Assembly: GCA_000827265.1 (NCBI GenBank)
Contig: KN834780.1
Location: forward strand, 22,627 to 86,626
Source: Collybiopsis luxurians FD-317 M1
Lineage: Eukaryota; Basidiomycota; Agaricomycetes; Agaricales; Omphalotaceae
Length of the DNA stretch: 64,000 bases
Direction of reading: 5' to 3'
Made by a program: the position numbers and the translations under genes. Of this stretch, positions 11,817 through 23,209 are shown piece after piece. Below the pieces are notes generated by a model. The model saw only the letters and a program-made list of their open reading frames with translations. It was not told the origin of the DNA and ran no database searches. The first letter of the stretch is position 1. Each line of letters begins with the position of its first letter.

Positions 11817-14800
11817 AATCTGATGCCAATGCCTTCCCCCTTTGCTCGCAACGTCTCCTATCCCCCTTTTTTCGGTTTCTGTACCTCCCTCACTCCGCCC
11901 AAATTCAAACAGTGCGACTCGTACCGTCGTCTTGGACGCGAAAGTACAGCTTCAGAAACGGTCGACAATAGTTCCAGCGGTGTGATTTGGAAGATTTCTG
12001 GAGGAGACGATGACAAGACGTACGAAGACGATGTAAACAGTGAGTCGCATTTTGATTACTTACCTTTTGATCGATTTCTTCCTGCCCTTCCTCCTTCCGT
12101 CCATCCTTTCCTCCTTCCATCCATCCCTCTCTTCGTCTTCACCTTTGGGTTTTCTCCCCCCTCTTCCATCCACGCTACACCGTGCTCAATGTTCTTCGTT
12201 ATCATCCTCCTTCCATCTTGTCTTTTTTCTTTCTCCTACTTGGATCGTTAGCTCATCCTCGTTGTTCTTGTGACCTCTGTAGATTGTCAACACGGCTGAC
12301 ACTTTGCCGGAGATTTCGGGTCAAATCTAGAAGATTATTATTTCCATTATTGTGCATACGTCGGATGCTAAGCTTCTTGGTGAGTATTAGACTTTGCCAC
12401 TTTCTCGTTTCCCCTTTTCCTTCTACCCTTTTCTCGTCTCCTCTTACTCCGGTCGCTAACATATCTGTGTTTGCTCCCCTCCGTTTCTTCTCATCGCATA
12501 GATCTATCCGACAATATATACAATCTAGTCCCTTCAAGTTGCGCTCTGTGTATCCCAACATGTGGCCCGTGTTCGAGCTGACGTACAAGTTGTTCAACAA
12601 CGATGCAGTTGATTTCCTAGAAGGTTCGCTTATTTCCCGCGCAGCTTTTCATCTAAGGACCGTTCTGCTAACTGAACATTGCTGTTACGCGTGCTGTTTC
12701 CAGAGATGCTGCCCTTGTTCGACAAGTTCATCTCCTTACGGTGCCGAGACGATCAAAAGCATGCGAATTACGAACAGATGCTTCTCGATATCTACGTCCT
12801 GCTATGACGAGCGATTATGTGGGAGAGAAGGATAGCACCCATGGGTGTAAACTTGAAGAGTTGATGCTGTTGAATCTGAGGGGTGTGTATGGGCGACGTG
12901 AGGATGAGTTTTTTTCTATGTTTCGAGCACAAGTATTCTGATCATGCTGCTCCTCGCTTTCCTATCTCTCCTCCCCCTTCTTCCCTGACCTTGCATGCCT
13001 TGACCTGCATACCCTCCGCCACCCCGAACAGTCCATTCGATGAACGCGTGAGACGGTGTGGACGCCGCCGCCCTCTCTCCGCTCTAATTCGCCCTGTTTG
13101 AAGTCGTTATCAACTGCGTCCTATACGACCCTTCCGCCTCTCTCACCATATCATGAAAACCACCCATCTCGGTTCCGCACGCACCATTCTATGCAAAGTG
13201 ATCCGCTGCGATCGACAATAGCGACGAGGAGCTTCCCAGGGTGCACCTATAAGAAGCTGAGCATCGTCACACCGGCGTGGTCGATGGAGTTGAAGCCTGG
13301 ACAGAGATTCCGCTTACCTGAAGATGCTCGCTAACGAGGTGAGGATTCTCTTTGTTGATTTCATTTGTCGCGTCTCCCGTATCCAGATCTGCGAATGCGC
13401 AATGCTAATGTGTCAGGTTTTCTCTGTCATTTAGGGTGCTTGTCTTCGTGCCGAATCTGAGAAATTGGCTGCCGGCGATGGAGGAGAAGGTGATAATGAC
13501 GATGACAAAGACGAGACCGAGGATGACGACCTTGAAGGGAGCTGGGATATTTTAGTCTACTGGAAACTGTCATTGCTTACTTGGCCTTCAAGAATCCTTT
13601 TTAAGTATGTGCTACACTTTTTTGGTCTGTTTCCCCCTCGTTCTTCCTTGCCTGTTACCCCCTACCCCTATTTTCCCGTTCCTCCCTTCTCCCTCCCGTT
13701 CTTCTTTCCGCCTCCTCCCCTTTATCTCTCCCTCAACCCCTACTCTTCCTGGCTATTTTCGTGCTCACTGACGTTCTGTGTCGTCTAGTGCTCCAAACGT
13801 GGAACCCCTCCGGATATCAAGTGGCGACGGCTCACTTAACTGCTGAGGAGCAAACACCCTCTAGTGGATGTTATGCGGCTGACAGATCAACCTCCCACTG
13901 TGACCGTTGGTGCCTAAACCCCTATAAGAGATTCTTCAGATTTTGAGTGCGAGTTGGAAAGCAAAAAAAGAGAGGTTTCCAATGGTTACGACGAAGATGA
14001 TTTTCGTGGTCATGGTCTAACGTACGATAATTGTTTTCGAGAAGAGTTTTTTCATGTACTCTTCGCTTATTATCTCTGTCTTGCATAAACAATGTCACTA
14101 TCCTGCTATATCTACCTACAAGTTCTCGTTTTCTATCATCGTTCTACGGAGGTATATGTGTACTTTCTCTCTTATTTTGTTTTTCTTTTGAAATGGAATG
14201 TTTTCTGTGATTTCTTCCTCTTTCCTTTTCTTTTGTTCGTCTTTTGTTGGGGATGCTTTGCCATCCGAGTCGATATTCTTCTCATTCCAGATCAAGTATC
14301 TTCTCATCTAAGCTAGTATAGATTATTCATACTGAAGACAAAACCTGCACACATGCTACACCTTCCGTTAGCCTGCTCTGCAGGCCATGCAGCATCGGAT
14401 TTGTTGCGGCAAACTTAGATGTAAACTAACTGTCACTGAGCGGTGACCAACGGAACGCTCGCTTATAGCCGAGTGCTTCCGGCTTTCCATACTACACAGT
14501 CGCAGGGGGTCTACACAGATAATGGGCTTGATAAATGGATGCCAGAGAAAATACCTTTCATCTCTTCTAGAGTATATTGTCACAATTGAGAAACATTCAA
14601 ACCGCCCCCTTTTTACTCTTCCTCCCAATATTACTCATATTCTCTGCCCACAACAGTATAGCTACCGATTCATGAAAAATCAGAGGGAAGATTTCCCTGT
14701 ATTATTGCACACCCTTCTTAACCTGTCCTCCATTAATGCAAGTCGATCTTGCATGCCAACGAGTTGATTCTGCATGTTAACAAGCTGGTTTTCGAGAAGA

Positions 14801-15356
14801 ACCAGCTTCTGGTTCGCTGTCGCGCCGCAATCTCCATCTATTACATCACCACGACGAGGTGATGTTGAAGTGTGTGACCGGGGTTGGCGACGACTCTGCT
14901 TCGGTCGAGTCAAACTTTGGATATGCGCCGTCATGAGTTCCGCAATTAGAACAATAAATTGCTGTGAATGCTAACAGCGAGAACAAATGAACATCTCTCA
15001 GAATTCACGATAATGTACATTGAGTCTCGAGCTTACCACAGTGAATACACTAGCAGTAGATTCAGGCGGCCCCTTGTTCCCACAGTCGGCACATTTGGCT
15101 GGACTTTTGACAGTCAAATTCATGGAAGCATTGGACAGCCCAAACCTTAGATGGTCTTCGATTTCGGAGGCGATCTCTTGAGCATTTGGAATAGTGACAG
15201 CTAGCTCAGCGTCAAAAAGTACAATATTCACTTGGAGAAGGGGATGAGAGGCTTCGTGAGAGAAGGATTTGCACTTCATAGGTTGGTTGCAAGTTGCAAC
15301 ACTGCGAGCACAAATCAATGTTTTCTGAAAACTCTTGGTTGATGCAAGCCAAGCAC
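11817..15356. repeat. Segmental duplication, copy 2 (about 3.5 kb)
   Basis: Collinear with 2649-6215 over the importin pseudogene, the T-rich spacer and the ZZ fragment. It continues uninterrupted on both sides: to the left into sequence that is replaced by the TIR element in copy 1, and to the right into the complete ZZ exon. It therefore represents the less rearranged form of the locus. Confidence 0.85.
12000..13916 (+). pseudogene. Importin-beta family pseudogene (Sxm1/Nmd5, importin-7/8 type), copy 2
   Basis: Same gene remnant as at 2820-4724: GGDDDKTYEDDV (about 12000), ADTLPEISGQ-stop (12283-12330), YPNMWPVFELTYKLFNNDAV (about 12550), MLPLFDKF (about 12706), HGCKLEELMLLNLRG (about 12840), ALFEVVINCVLYDPSASLTI (about 13097), an acidic DDDKDETEDDD run (13500-13530) and SGYQVATAHLTAEEQ (13811-13855), ending at a TAA at 13914-13916. 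It shares with copy 1 the stop in the EISGQ exon and the frame break just after TAEEQT. These breaks therefore predate the duplication. Confidence 0.8.
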
Positions 15357-15407
15357 AAGAATCTGACTCCACCTATATCTCTCCTACATGCATCACATTT
15401 AATTCCT
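14690..15407 (-). pseudogene. ZZ-type zinc-finger gene fragment, copy 2
   Basis: Minus strand. An exon opening after a CTTCTAG acceptor at 15408 encodes GIKCDACRRDIGGVRFLCLA and then a run to LCSQCC. The cysteine pairs (C-x2-C, C-x2-C, C-x2-C) are those of a ZZ zinc finger, a protein-binding module. A 7-bp tandem duplication (GTTGCAA, about 15285-15298) absent from copy 1 shifts the frame right after the finger. Past the shift the frame of copy 1 resumes (SHEASHPLLQVNIVLFDAEL, then the CADCGNKGP pair at about 15085), and a heptad-rich exon lies at 14690-14860 (LVLLENQLVNMQNQLVGMQ). The 5' end would lie beyond 15407, but a hairpin element follows there and I see no further exon. Confidence 0.6.
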
Positions 15408-15463
15408 CTAGAAGGGAAAATATCATAGATCAGGTCAGAAAGTTGCATCAGCAAACTTACCTA

Positions 15464-15642
15464 CAGCCCAGATTTTCCAGAGACACCCCCCAAATACTAG
15501 GCAGCTTTGAGCAGCTTTGAGGTGCCCTGGGATCTCTGGGCATCTCTGAGAGCACTCCAGAGATGCCCAGAGATCCCAGGGCACCTCAAAGCTGCTCAAA
15601 GCTGCCTAGTATTTGGGGGGTGTCTCTGGACAACCTGGGCTG
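15464..15642. mobile_element. MITE-like perfect hairpin
   Basis: Arms 15477-15548 and 15558-15629 (72 nt each) are exact reverse complements with a 9-nt loop. The outermost 13 nt (15464-15476 and 15630-15642, CAGCCCAG...CTGGGCTG) pair with three mismatches. The perfect pairing suggests a young insertion or ongoing hairpin-templated repair. No coding potential. I could not settle a target duplication. Confidence 0.7.
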
Positions 15643-16350
15643 AGGACTAGTGTGAGCATCTGAATAAAACATACAGGTGCCACATGCACTTTCCTTAACT
15701 GTAAAGGAGCAGGCAAATATTCTTCATGGACTTTATGCTGCTAGTAGCTCTCAATTGCAGCTGCTTCGAGCATTAATACCTCACTGAGTATGAGAGATGT
15801 TTGGATGTCAAGTGCGGGTTAGACAACAAAAAGATGAACCAGTGCATTTTTTAATGGTAATGACAAAGACAATGTTAATGTTCATGATCCACATACCATA
15901 ATCATTCTGAAAAAAGAGTTATTTTACCTACCTTTACTGGTGATCCTTGTGTCGCACATACACAAACACACTATATCCACAAGTGCTTGATATCTTCTAT
16001 TGTTTAGTGGATGCTACAAAGGTGGACATGTACTTTCTAAGTTTCTTCACTCTTACTTTACTTGTTGTTTTTTGGAGCAGATGTCTTTTCTATTTTCTTC
16101 ATCCTTTCAGGGGGTTGATTTATGCTTGCTATTCATCAGATTCAGCTTTTTAACATTTTGGTATGCCTGGATCAAGAAAAAGCAACATATACCTGGAATT
16201 CCAATGGTTTGCTGAGAATCAACAATATCGGGAACATTAGAAGTGAAATACAGGATACATGCATGGTTCATAATGAAGTATCCTGTACAATTTTTTTCAG
16301 GAATTCCATACTTTTGTTTCAACATGCAGAAACTTAGGCAGGTGCCCGGT
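15643..16350 (+). pseudogene. Decayed 3' end of an importin gene (fourth copy)
   Basis: The frame HALSLTVKEQANILHGLY (about 15690-15745) aligns with the TAHLTAEEQTPLMDV region at the importin C-terminus. The following 200 bp (AGTGCGGGTTAGACAACAAA, CATAATCATTCTGAAAAAAG) track the 3' flank of the two better copies at about 4750-4860 and 13945-14050. Strongly diverged, no usable frame. Low confidence on exact ends. Confidence 0.35.
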
Positions 16351-16606
16351 TACCTATAGTCAAATAGTAGAAGCCAAATGCATCGGTAATGTACTTCAAA
16401 AGTATGAACCTTGTATGGAGTATCTAGGAACAATACTTTTGCTTACAATTACATAAGGACTGCGCAATACCAAAGTAAGGAAAGGATGCAGAGATTTTTT
16501 TGAATATCAAGTGAGCTAATCAAAGACAGATTTAAACGTAGCAAAGCCTGATACCTTGGGGGATGCAACTGGAATCAAATTGTGAATGCTGCGACTCTGA
16601 AACATA

Positions 16607-19139
16607 TCAAAAATGAAATAACGACTTCTGTTGGAGAAGAATTTCAGACTTGGGTATGTTGACCCAGTCAAAAGGATGTTCCTCCCATATCACTTCTCCA
16701 TTTCTGTACTGAAACAGAACCATATCCAGGGAGAGTATTTTCTTGGTGAGATTGAAAAGATCACCCAAATTTGGCAGAGTGCGGGTTATCGCGCCTGCAT
16801 GAACTGAATGCCCGGTAGTTTGATCATGTTGGATAGCACCCTGATTCGGCAAAATAACCTCTGGCTTAGAATCAGTCCCAAGGATGACCTCGACATTTTC
16901 ATAAGTGTAAGAGGAGAAGCTGAATATATTGGGTATACCCAGCTTCAAACAACAGTTCGAAGTCAGTTTAGAGCAAAGAACAAAAAATTGTGGCTTAATA
17001 ACGTACCTGATGGCAAATGAAAAGACCTTCGAGTGACTTAAATGGATCTTTACGAATATAGTTTGATGTTTTTCTGGTTGGAGATAATCTCCAATAAGTT
17101 TCAACCTTCATGCTAACAATTTGATCCTTTTCGGACAATGCATCACTTTTCACTAATTCCTCTAAAATTGAAGAAACAGTCTACCTTTGCAGAGTTCACA
17201 ATCACTTCCAGTCCAAGTTCCCCTTCAACTTTGTGCCTAGAATTTCGGTAAACCTGAAAAGCGCGACCCAGATTTTCATGTTCATTTCTGGAAGGTACTG
17301 ATTCAGTGTAAAAAGGTTGGGGCGTTGAAGTAGTTGTGCTATGAGCTGTTCCTGCATTGACTGTGAGATTTGGTGTCGCACTTAATGTTCCTGCTATGCC
17401 AAGATTATGTCCATCTTGAATCTGCATGGGAGCATTTATCAGAGCATGTGAACTTTTTCTGTAGAATAGTTGAATGAGTCTATTGTGTCACATTAATGTA
17501 TTACTTACACTCTAAATGATCTTGCATTTTTAACCCAAGCATCTACCAACCCTGTTTTCAGCTTCCAGTGTCTTCCATCTTCATTCATTTCAATTGCACA
17601 AGATGCTTTATAATCTTCGGGGTGTTGTCCTAATGTTCTAGTTTCTGTCACCTGTTTTTGAAACTAAAACAACACGGATATTATTTTGTGGGATTCTAAG
17701 AATAAAATAATTACCATAAATTGTATCCTTGTATAAAAGGCCCAGATTTTTTTTGGATCTGGTGGAGTTGAAAGGAGCTTCCAATTGATCCCAGTGGTGA
17801 CAGATGGCCTGTATGAATAATTAAAAGAATAATAAAACCATTTCATTGTCACAGCTTACATGTTGTCAGTACTTTCTGCTTCACCTGCTCCATCTGCTCT
17901 GCCTGCTGCTCCTCCTCCTGCACCGCCTTCACCCCCTCCTTCTGCTTCACCAGCACCACCTGCACCTGCACCTCCTGTACCTCCTCCTTGACCTCCTGCT
18001 CCTGCATCTCCAGCACCTCCTCCAGTACCTTCAGCACCTGCTCCTCCTAAGCCTGTATCTCCTGCACCTGCACCTGCACCTGCTCCTACCCCTGTATCTG
18101 CACTTCCTGCATCTGCATCTACATTTCGTGCTCCTGCTTCTGCACTTCTGTCATCTGTTCCTCTTTCATTCTCACTCCCTGTTATATTGTCATTGTTGTT
18201 TCTGTGAATTCCAGTTTTATCTGCATATCCATCATCATCCCCATCCTCAGTCAAACTGCCATTTCCCTCTCCACCTGCATCCTTATCACTCTGGAAGTCC
18301 TGAAACTCTAGCAAAACCTTGAATCCACAATGCTGTACCAACATATCTGCAAATTTAACAACACCAGAATTTCGGGGCCCATCCAATTTCACCATGGGCT
18401 CCAGAGTACCCTCCTCAGTAACCCATACATCACTGTAAATGTGAATTTGAAGCTTTTCTGCCTCCAAAACCCAAGTCAAATTATCCACCAACCACTGTGT
18501 GGCTGGCCTAGGATGGATAACACTGTATAAGATGCTGGATGTTGAACTGGGATTCAAGGCTTTCTCTTGTTTCTGAGTAACAGCACCAGTGAGATCTGGA
18601 AGCTAAGAGTTAGTATCATTACTGCACTGGTGAGGTTGGAACATTGGATAGACAGTGCTCATGCCTTTCCCAAGGTATCACAGCTTGCTCTCCTATTGCT
18701 CTTTATCTGAAGACATACCTCTCTTCATTATTTCCTGCTGCCATTGTCTACAAGTGCTCCAAACTTTTTCCAAATCTTCCTGACTCTCTGACCGAAGGTA
18801 TCCAAGTAGGTCATTCAGAGTCCATCGTCGCATCCGCGAACTCTCTGGGTCTTTGTCATTGATGAGGTACAGCTCTAGTACTTCAACCAGCTTCTGTAAA
18901 GTCTCTCCGTTACGCGTTTCAGAATCCATGTGAAGTAGAAGCCATTTTCTGAGCTGTTCTTTTGATTTTTGTTGGGCGTCGGTCAGATCGGACTCGTCGA
19001 ATTCAATGCAATGGACAAGGTGCAGTGTGAGTTTGTCCAAAGTGGGAAGAGGCTGCTGTTGCAAAGTGTCCTGATTGAAACTAGGCTTCTGTTCCAAAGC
19101 ATCCACAGAGGAATAAGGCTGCGGTTGCGAAAATTCCAT
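16607..19139 (-). CDS. Conserved fungal protein of unknown function, paralogue of the ankyrin gene without ankyrin repeats
   Basis: Seven-exon model: 18719-19139, 17860-18595, 17715-17808, 17509-17663, 17185-17458, 17007-17126, 16607-16942. Introns are 50-64 bp except the first (123 bp, branch TACTAAC). The frame is kept throughout, giving about 711 residues from the ATG at 19139. The frame is also open upstream to about 19290 (ending at a TGACAG that could be an acceptor), so the true start may be further 5'. Exons of 94, 155 and 120 nt are identical in length to those of the gene at 7026-10189, and the encoded C-terminal region aligns (TGINWKLLSTP/TGINWCFHSDL, YWRLSP, LDMVLFQYRNG). The N-terminus is a helical region (LTLHLVHCIEFDESDLTDAQ) with no ankyrin repeats. 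The linker is Gly/Ala-rich where the paralogue is Gly/Asn/Glu-rich. Function unknown. Confidence 0.75.
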
Positions 19140-19290
19140 AGGGGAATCAGACCGCAGTCGCCAAGAGTCCTCAGTGGAATAACGCGGTTGTGTCGATGCG
19201 TCCTTCTGTGGAGAGCTCTGTCCAATCTTGAGACTTTGTACAACCTTCCTCCCCCTTCTTCGAACGGCTTGATAGAAATTAACTTTCTGT

Positions 19291-20077
19291 CATTATAATA
19301 TAAACAACAGCTTACAGCGCCCCGTTTGCTTTAGGACATTCATGAGAGCAGATGTTAAAGGACAAGGAGGCGACAGAAACCCTCCCGCGTAATTTAAAGG
19401 TATTTTGAGGAGGACCCTGGAAACCCTACATCAAAGTTGTTATTCACGAATCACAGCTCATTTGACTGACAGGTGTTTCCGGACAATGCATCGCCATTGT
19501 ATTCGACTTCCAATTCTTAAAATCTTTCCCAGCAGTCTGAATACATAAGTGGTATCAATCTGAACCAAGCAAATGACGTTTCTCCCACGTCCGCTTTCCG
19601 ACCCATTTCTGTCTCTTCATGTACTGATGTAAAACCAAAATCAATCTGGATGCTGCTCCAACCTCATTCACAGCCGGAATTCTTTCCCGGTTCGAGCTGA
19701 AGGGGAATTTTGGATGGCTTGGCAAACGATACTGCCTCCTGGGCTCGGCCCACTCAGTCCAGATGAGAAACGGATCCAATTTGCGGAGGGATCCACGGCT
19801 CTTGCTCAAGTGTGCGGCTCAAGATCTCGTGGATCGCGCAAAGTCAAAATCAACACTGCAGTCTTGATTCCCTAGTCCTTCGAGTCAAGCCATTTGAACT
19901 CCCGTCGGCGCTTCCCCCTTCTCTCCGACGTGTTCTGTCTATCATCAAACCCGCTAACTACGGTAAACTACTGAAAGTGTCCCAAGGCTGAAAATTCCCA
20001 GACTCCCATTGATTTCCTTACCAACTGATATCATTGTTCGGATTGAGATGGGGGTGGTTCCTTGGGCTCCTTAGTAT
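19291..20077. other. Intergenic, no gene recognised
   Basis: Presumed promoter of the minus-strand gene ending at 16607, followed by unassigned sequence up to the TIR element. A minus-strand open frame at 19555-19809 has no recognisable motif. Confidence 0.35.
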
Positions 20078-20086
20078 CAGCTTCAC
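20078..20086. repeat. 9-bp target-site duplication, left (CAGCTTCAC)
   Basis: Identical to 21107-21115 on the other side of the TIR element. Confidence 0.9.
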
Positions 20087-21106
20087 AGCTTCCCTAGCTC
20101 TCCCCCCACTCCCCAATCACGTGATCAATCATGTGATGTCCCAAATGCGTCAATATACTGCTGAACGAAGTTGAAGTCAAACTTCACATTCACTAATAAA
20201 ATATTACATTCTCAGTAAATAAACTACACAGTTAACTTGACTACTTGAGTCTTGAGTGCAGTGAGCAAACAGGGAAGGTTTTGCGAAGTCGCATCCCCTC
20301 GGACATGTTCGGAACATGTTCCGAGCCATGTCACTGCCCATCATTTCCACCTCATCGCTCTCGCTATTCGCTTCCTGATCCCTCCAGGCTGAACCTCATT
20401 GATCCCCGCAGTTTCCGCTTCCCGCCCACTGTTCCCGCCTCCCGCTGTGTGCCCGCCCCTTGTCCGGACTTTTGCCCAAATATGTACAATGTATTTATTA
20501 TTTTTTGACTACTTTGCACAATGTATTAGCTCCAATACTGTGTAATAACTTAATGACAAGCTATTGGCTGCATATAACCTACACACTGTAGATGAAGACC
20601 AGCGAGCTCAAGGGAACAGATTGAAATGGAAAATTGCCAGACTAGGTCATTTCATACAATTCTATGTATGTGCATATACTATGTTTATTACTGGGGAGGG
20701 AATAAGTCCAGACCGAGCTGGGGCCAGGACAATGGGCGGGGGGCGGGAACAGTGGGCGGGAAGCCGGAACAGCGGGGATCAATGAGGTTCAGCCTGGAAG
20801 GATCAGGAAGGATCAGGAAGCGAATAGCGAGGGCGATGAGGTGGAAATGATGGGCAGTGACATGGCCCGGAACATGTTCCGAAACATGTCCGAGGGGATG
20901 TGACTTCGCGAAACCTTCACTGTTAGCTCACTGTACTCAAGGTTCAAGTAGTTAAGTTAATTGTGTAGTTTATCTACTGAGAATGTAAGATTTTATTAGT
21001 GAATGCGAAGTTTGACTTCAACTTCGTTCAACAGTATATTGACTCATTTTGGGACATCACATGATTGCTCACGTGATTGGGGAGTGGGGGGAGAGCTAGG
21101 GAAGCT
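20087..21106. mobile_element. Complete non-autonomous Mutator-like foldback (TIR) element
   Basis: The ends AGCTTCCCTAGCTCTCC (20087) and GGAGAGCTAGGGAAGCT (21106) start long imperfect inverted repeats of about 390 bp (20087-20475 and about 20710-21106). Around 230 bp of single-copy core lies between. It is flanked by a perfect 9-bp direct repeat CAGCTTCAC (20078-20086 and 21107-21115). Long terminal inverted repeats with a 9-bp target duplication are the hallmark of Mutator-superfamily elements. There is no transposase inside, so mobility would depend on a copy elsewhere. The right arm is nearly identical to 2414-2648. Confidence 0.85.
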
Positions 21107-21115
21107 CAGCTTCAC
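21107..21115. repeat. 9-bp target-site duplication, right (CAGCTTCAC)
   Basis: Identical to 20078-20086. Confidence 0.9.
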
Positions 21116-21879
21116 CATCTGCTTTGACGTCCTCGGACTCGATACCGACTAGCTTTAGGACAGCGTAGCTCGGCAATTGGGGCGGTTGTCGTTGTCATGA
21201 ATGATTGGAGATGTGCACTGCAGCTGAGGTAATGGATGGAGGGGGTTGGCATGGGGGGTGTTTTGTTTGGCGAATGGGTTGTATGAGAAGGAAGAGGATA
21301 ATAGTCGTGGGATGACGATGATGGTCGTGAAAGCCAGACTGGAGAAGGTAGATTACCGGCGACACCTGGCGATGAATCCAATGGTTCAGATACCAGTATA
21401 AGGCGCCATCAGCTCCGATTTTCCCTGCTATAATACATAACCCTCTAACGTCGTTTACATCACTAGCGTCTGGGCTGTATGCTCATGCAAACGAAAGAGA
21501 TGCTCTTACTAACATCTCATTCCTGGTCAGTGTCACGTACTGCCCAAAGCTCCTTCCCACTAGGGAAACGAGCCAATCTTTCAATAACTCCGGCTGGGAA
21601 AATACATAAACACGAAGTTTCGGTTATCTTATCGAACAGCATTCATCCAATCTCGATTCCTTTTGGCGCAGATCCGATTCCCGCACGATGTTATTCGGGA
21701 GAGCTATCGGTAGAACTATCGGAGCCACTGGGCATCAAATTGTACTGCCCTCGATTAAGGTAGTTACTAACGAACTTAGAAAGATTGGGCTTCCTCTTCA
21801 GTTCTCTTCATCACATCGGCAGGTCCGAAATCGAGCTCAGAAATTCCTCACAATACGATCAGCCTTTCTGCTTCGCTTG
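21116..21879. other. Upstream region of the protease gene
   Basis: No convincing gene. Should contain the promoter and 5' leader of the plus-strand gene at 21880. An open frame continues in phase upstream of that start (from 21688), but the signal-peptide-like start is at 21880. Confidence 0.4.
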
Positions 21880-23040
21880 ATGCTCATACATTCACTCTTC
21901 CTTCCGCTAACTCTTCTGTTAACAGCTCATGCTGTTCCTACTTTGCTTAATGCTACGATGTCGCTTTTAACGGCTAGGAAGGCTCCAATCAACCCCCTGG
22001 TGAATGAGCTGGTCGATATCGACTCGACAAGCTGTCGACTCCGCCTAGCCAGGGTGAATCGAGTCATGTCAGAGGCATATGATATGTCGTCGGATACGCA
22101 ACATGTAAAGGGAGACGATCATGCGTTAGTATTGCACCCGAATGCGGATATCACAGGCGCTGATTATCTTCGAAGATTCAAGCATTACTTCCTCCAGGAG
22201 GATGAGAGCGTGGTTCCGAAAATGTTCCAGTCAATTGTTACAGGCGGAGGGAAGAAGGGGAAGTTCACTGTAAGGTGTCCGACAGTGGAGGAGATGCCAC
22301 AGTGCAAACACGCGTGAGTTTCTGCTCCTTGGTACTTCCACGCCCAGGTCTACTGAATTCACGATCGAACAGGTTCGCGTATACCCATAGTCTCGCGTTG
22401 ACTGGCTCCTTACGATTTTCTGCAATCATGAATCTTTGTCCAATGTTCTTTACAGAAGAGGAAACGAAACATGATCTCATATCGAAAGATTTTACGGAGA
22501 AAGGATGGTGTACCCCCGCCCCGCATATTCTTGGACAATTTATGGTTGGAGCTCATACCGTGATTCACGAAATGACACACATTGGGTTTATTGCTGCACA
22601 TGCTCTGGAAGCTGGCACGAGCTATGTCCCATCAATGTTTAAATCGTAGGTCCTCAGTTTCTTGAGCCAAGTGTCTCAATTTACTCTTGGTCATTATAGA
22701 GGCACAGATGATATCGTGAATGAGCCGGATGAGAACGACCCTAGGAACCGCAAGACATACTCTGGCTTTGCACCTCACGTTGCTCAAGTTCTGAGACAGC
22801 GCTGGGTCAGCTTCTATGCCCAGTCTCGGAAGAGGAATACGCTTAAAGAACCTCCGATAAAGCTTAGAGCAAATGCCGAAAGTTACGGAGCTGTCGCCAC
22901 TGGTAAGTTGTCTTTCAGTCTTCATGTGAAACCAACTTGGTCTAAATGTGGGCGTCACAGAATATTATTTTTCGAAAAAATGCAGTAATTTCCGCCCAGA
23001 TCAGGTTATTGCACGGGAATCGAAGGAAAAGGTTGATTAA
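21880..23040 (+). CDS. Secreted aspzincin-type metalloprotease (deuterolysin / Lys-specific endopeptidase-like)
   Basis: Four exons: 21880-22313, 22373-22645, 22700-22902, 22961-23040, with introns of 54-59 bp. Together they give 990 nt, 329 residues. The start at 21880 gives a clear signal peptide (MLIHSLFLPLTLLLTAHAVP). The catalytic motif is VIHEMTHIG (HExxH, two zinc-binding histidines with the catalytic Glu) in exon 2. GTDDIVNE, just after the second intron, fits the GTxD signature that supplies the third zinc ligand in aspzincins. A KTYSG and ATEYYFSKKC tail is usual in agaricomycete relatives. It probably acts outside the cell on protein substrates. The spacing between HExxH and GTD differs from classical deuterolysin, so substrate preference cannot be inferred. 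Residue identities are read directly; the family assignment is from remembered motifs. Confidence 0.78.
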
Positions 23041-23209
23041 ATGATATTCACTATCCTGTAGACCGTATCTCCCCGTCGTTACCAATGAAGGAACAGTTTG
23101 GTTCTTCTGGCTCTGATTGCAGGCCCTGTGCTAGACGCAATCGCTGGAAAGGTTACTAGGGAGTTCAGACCCGTAGTGAAGAGATTGTGCGACCTTAAGC
23201 ATACCTAAC

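Noticed and set aside
17846..18322. Plus-strand Leu/His-rich open frame
   Set aside because: Antisense of the Gly/Ala-rich linker of the gene at 16607-19139.
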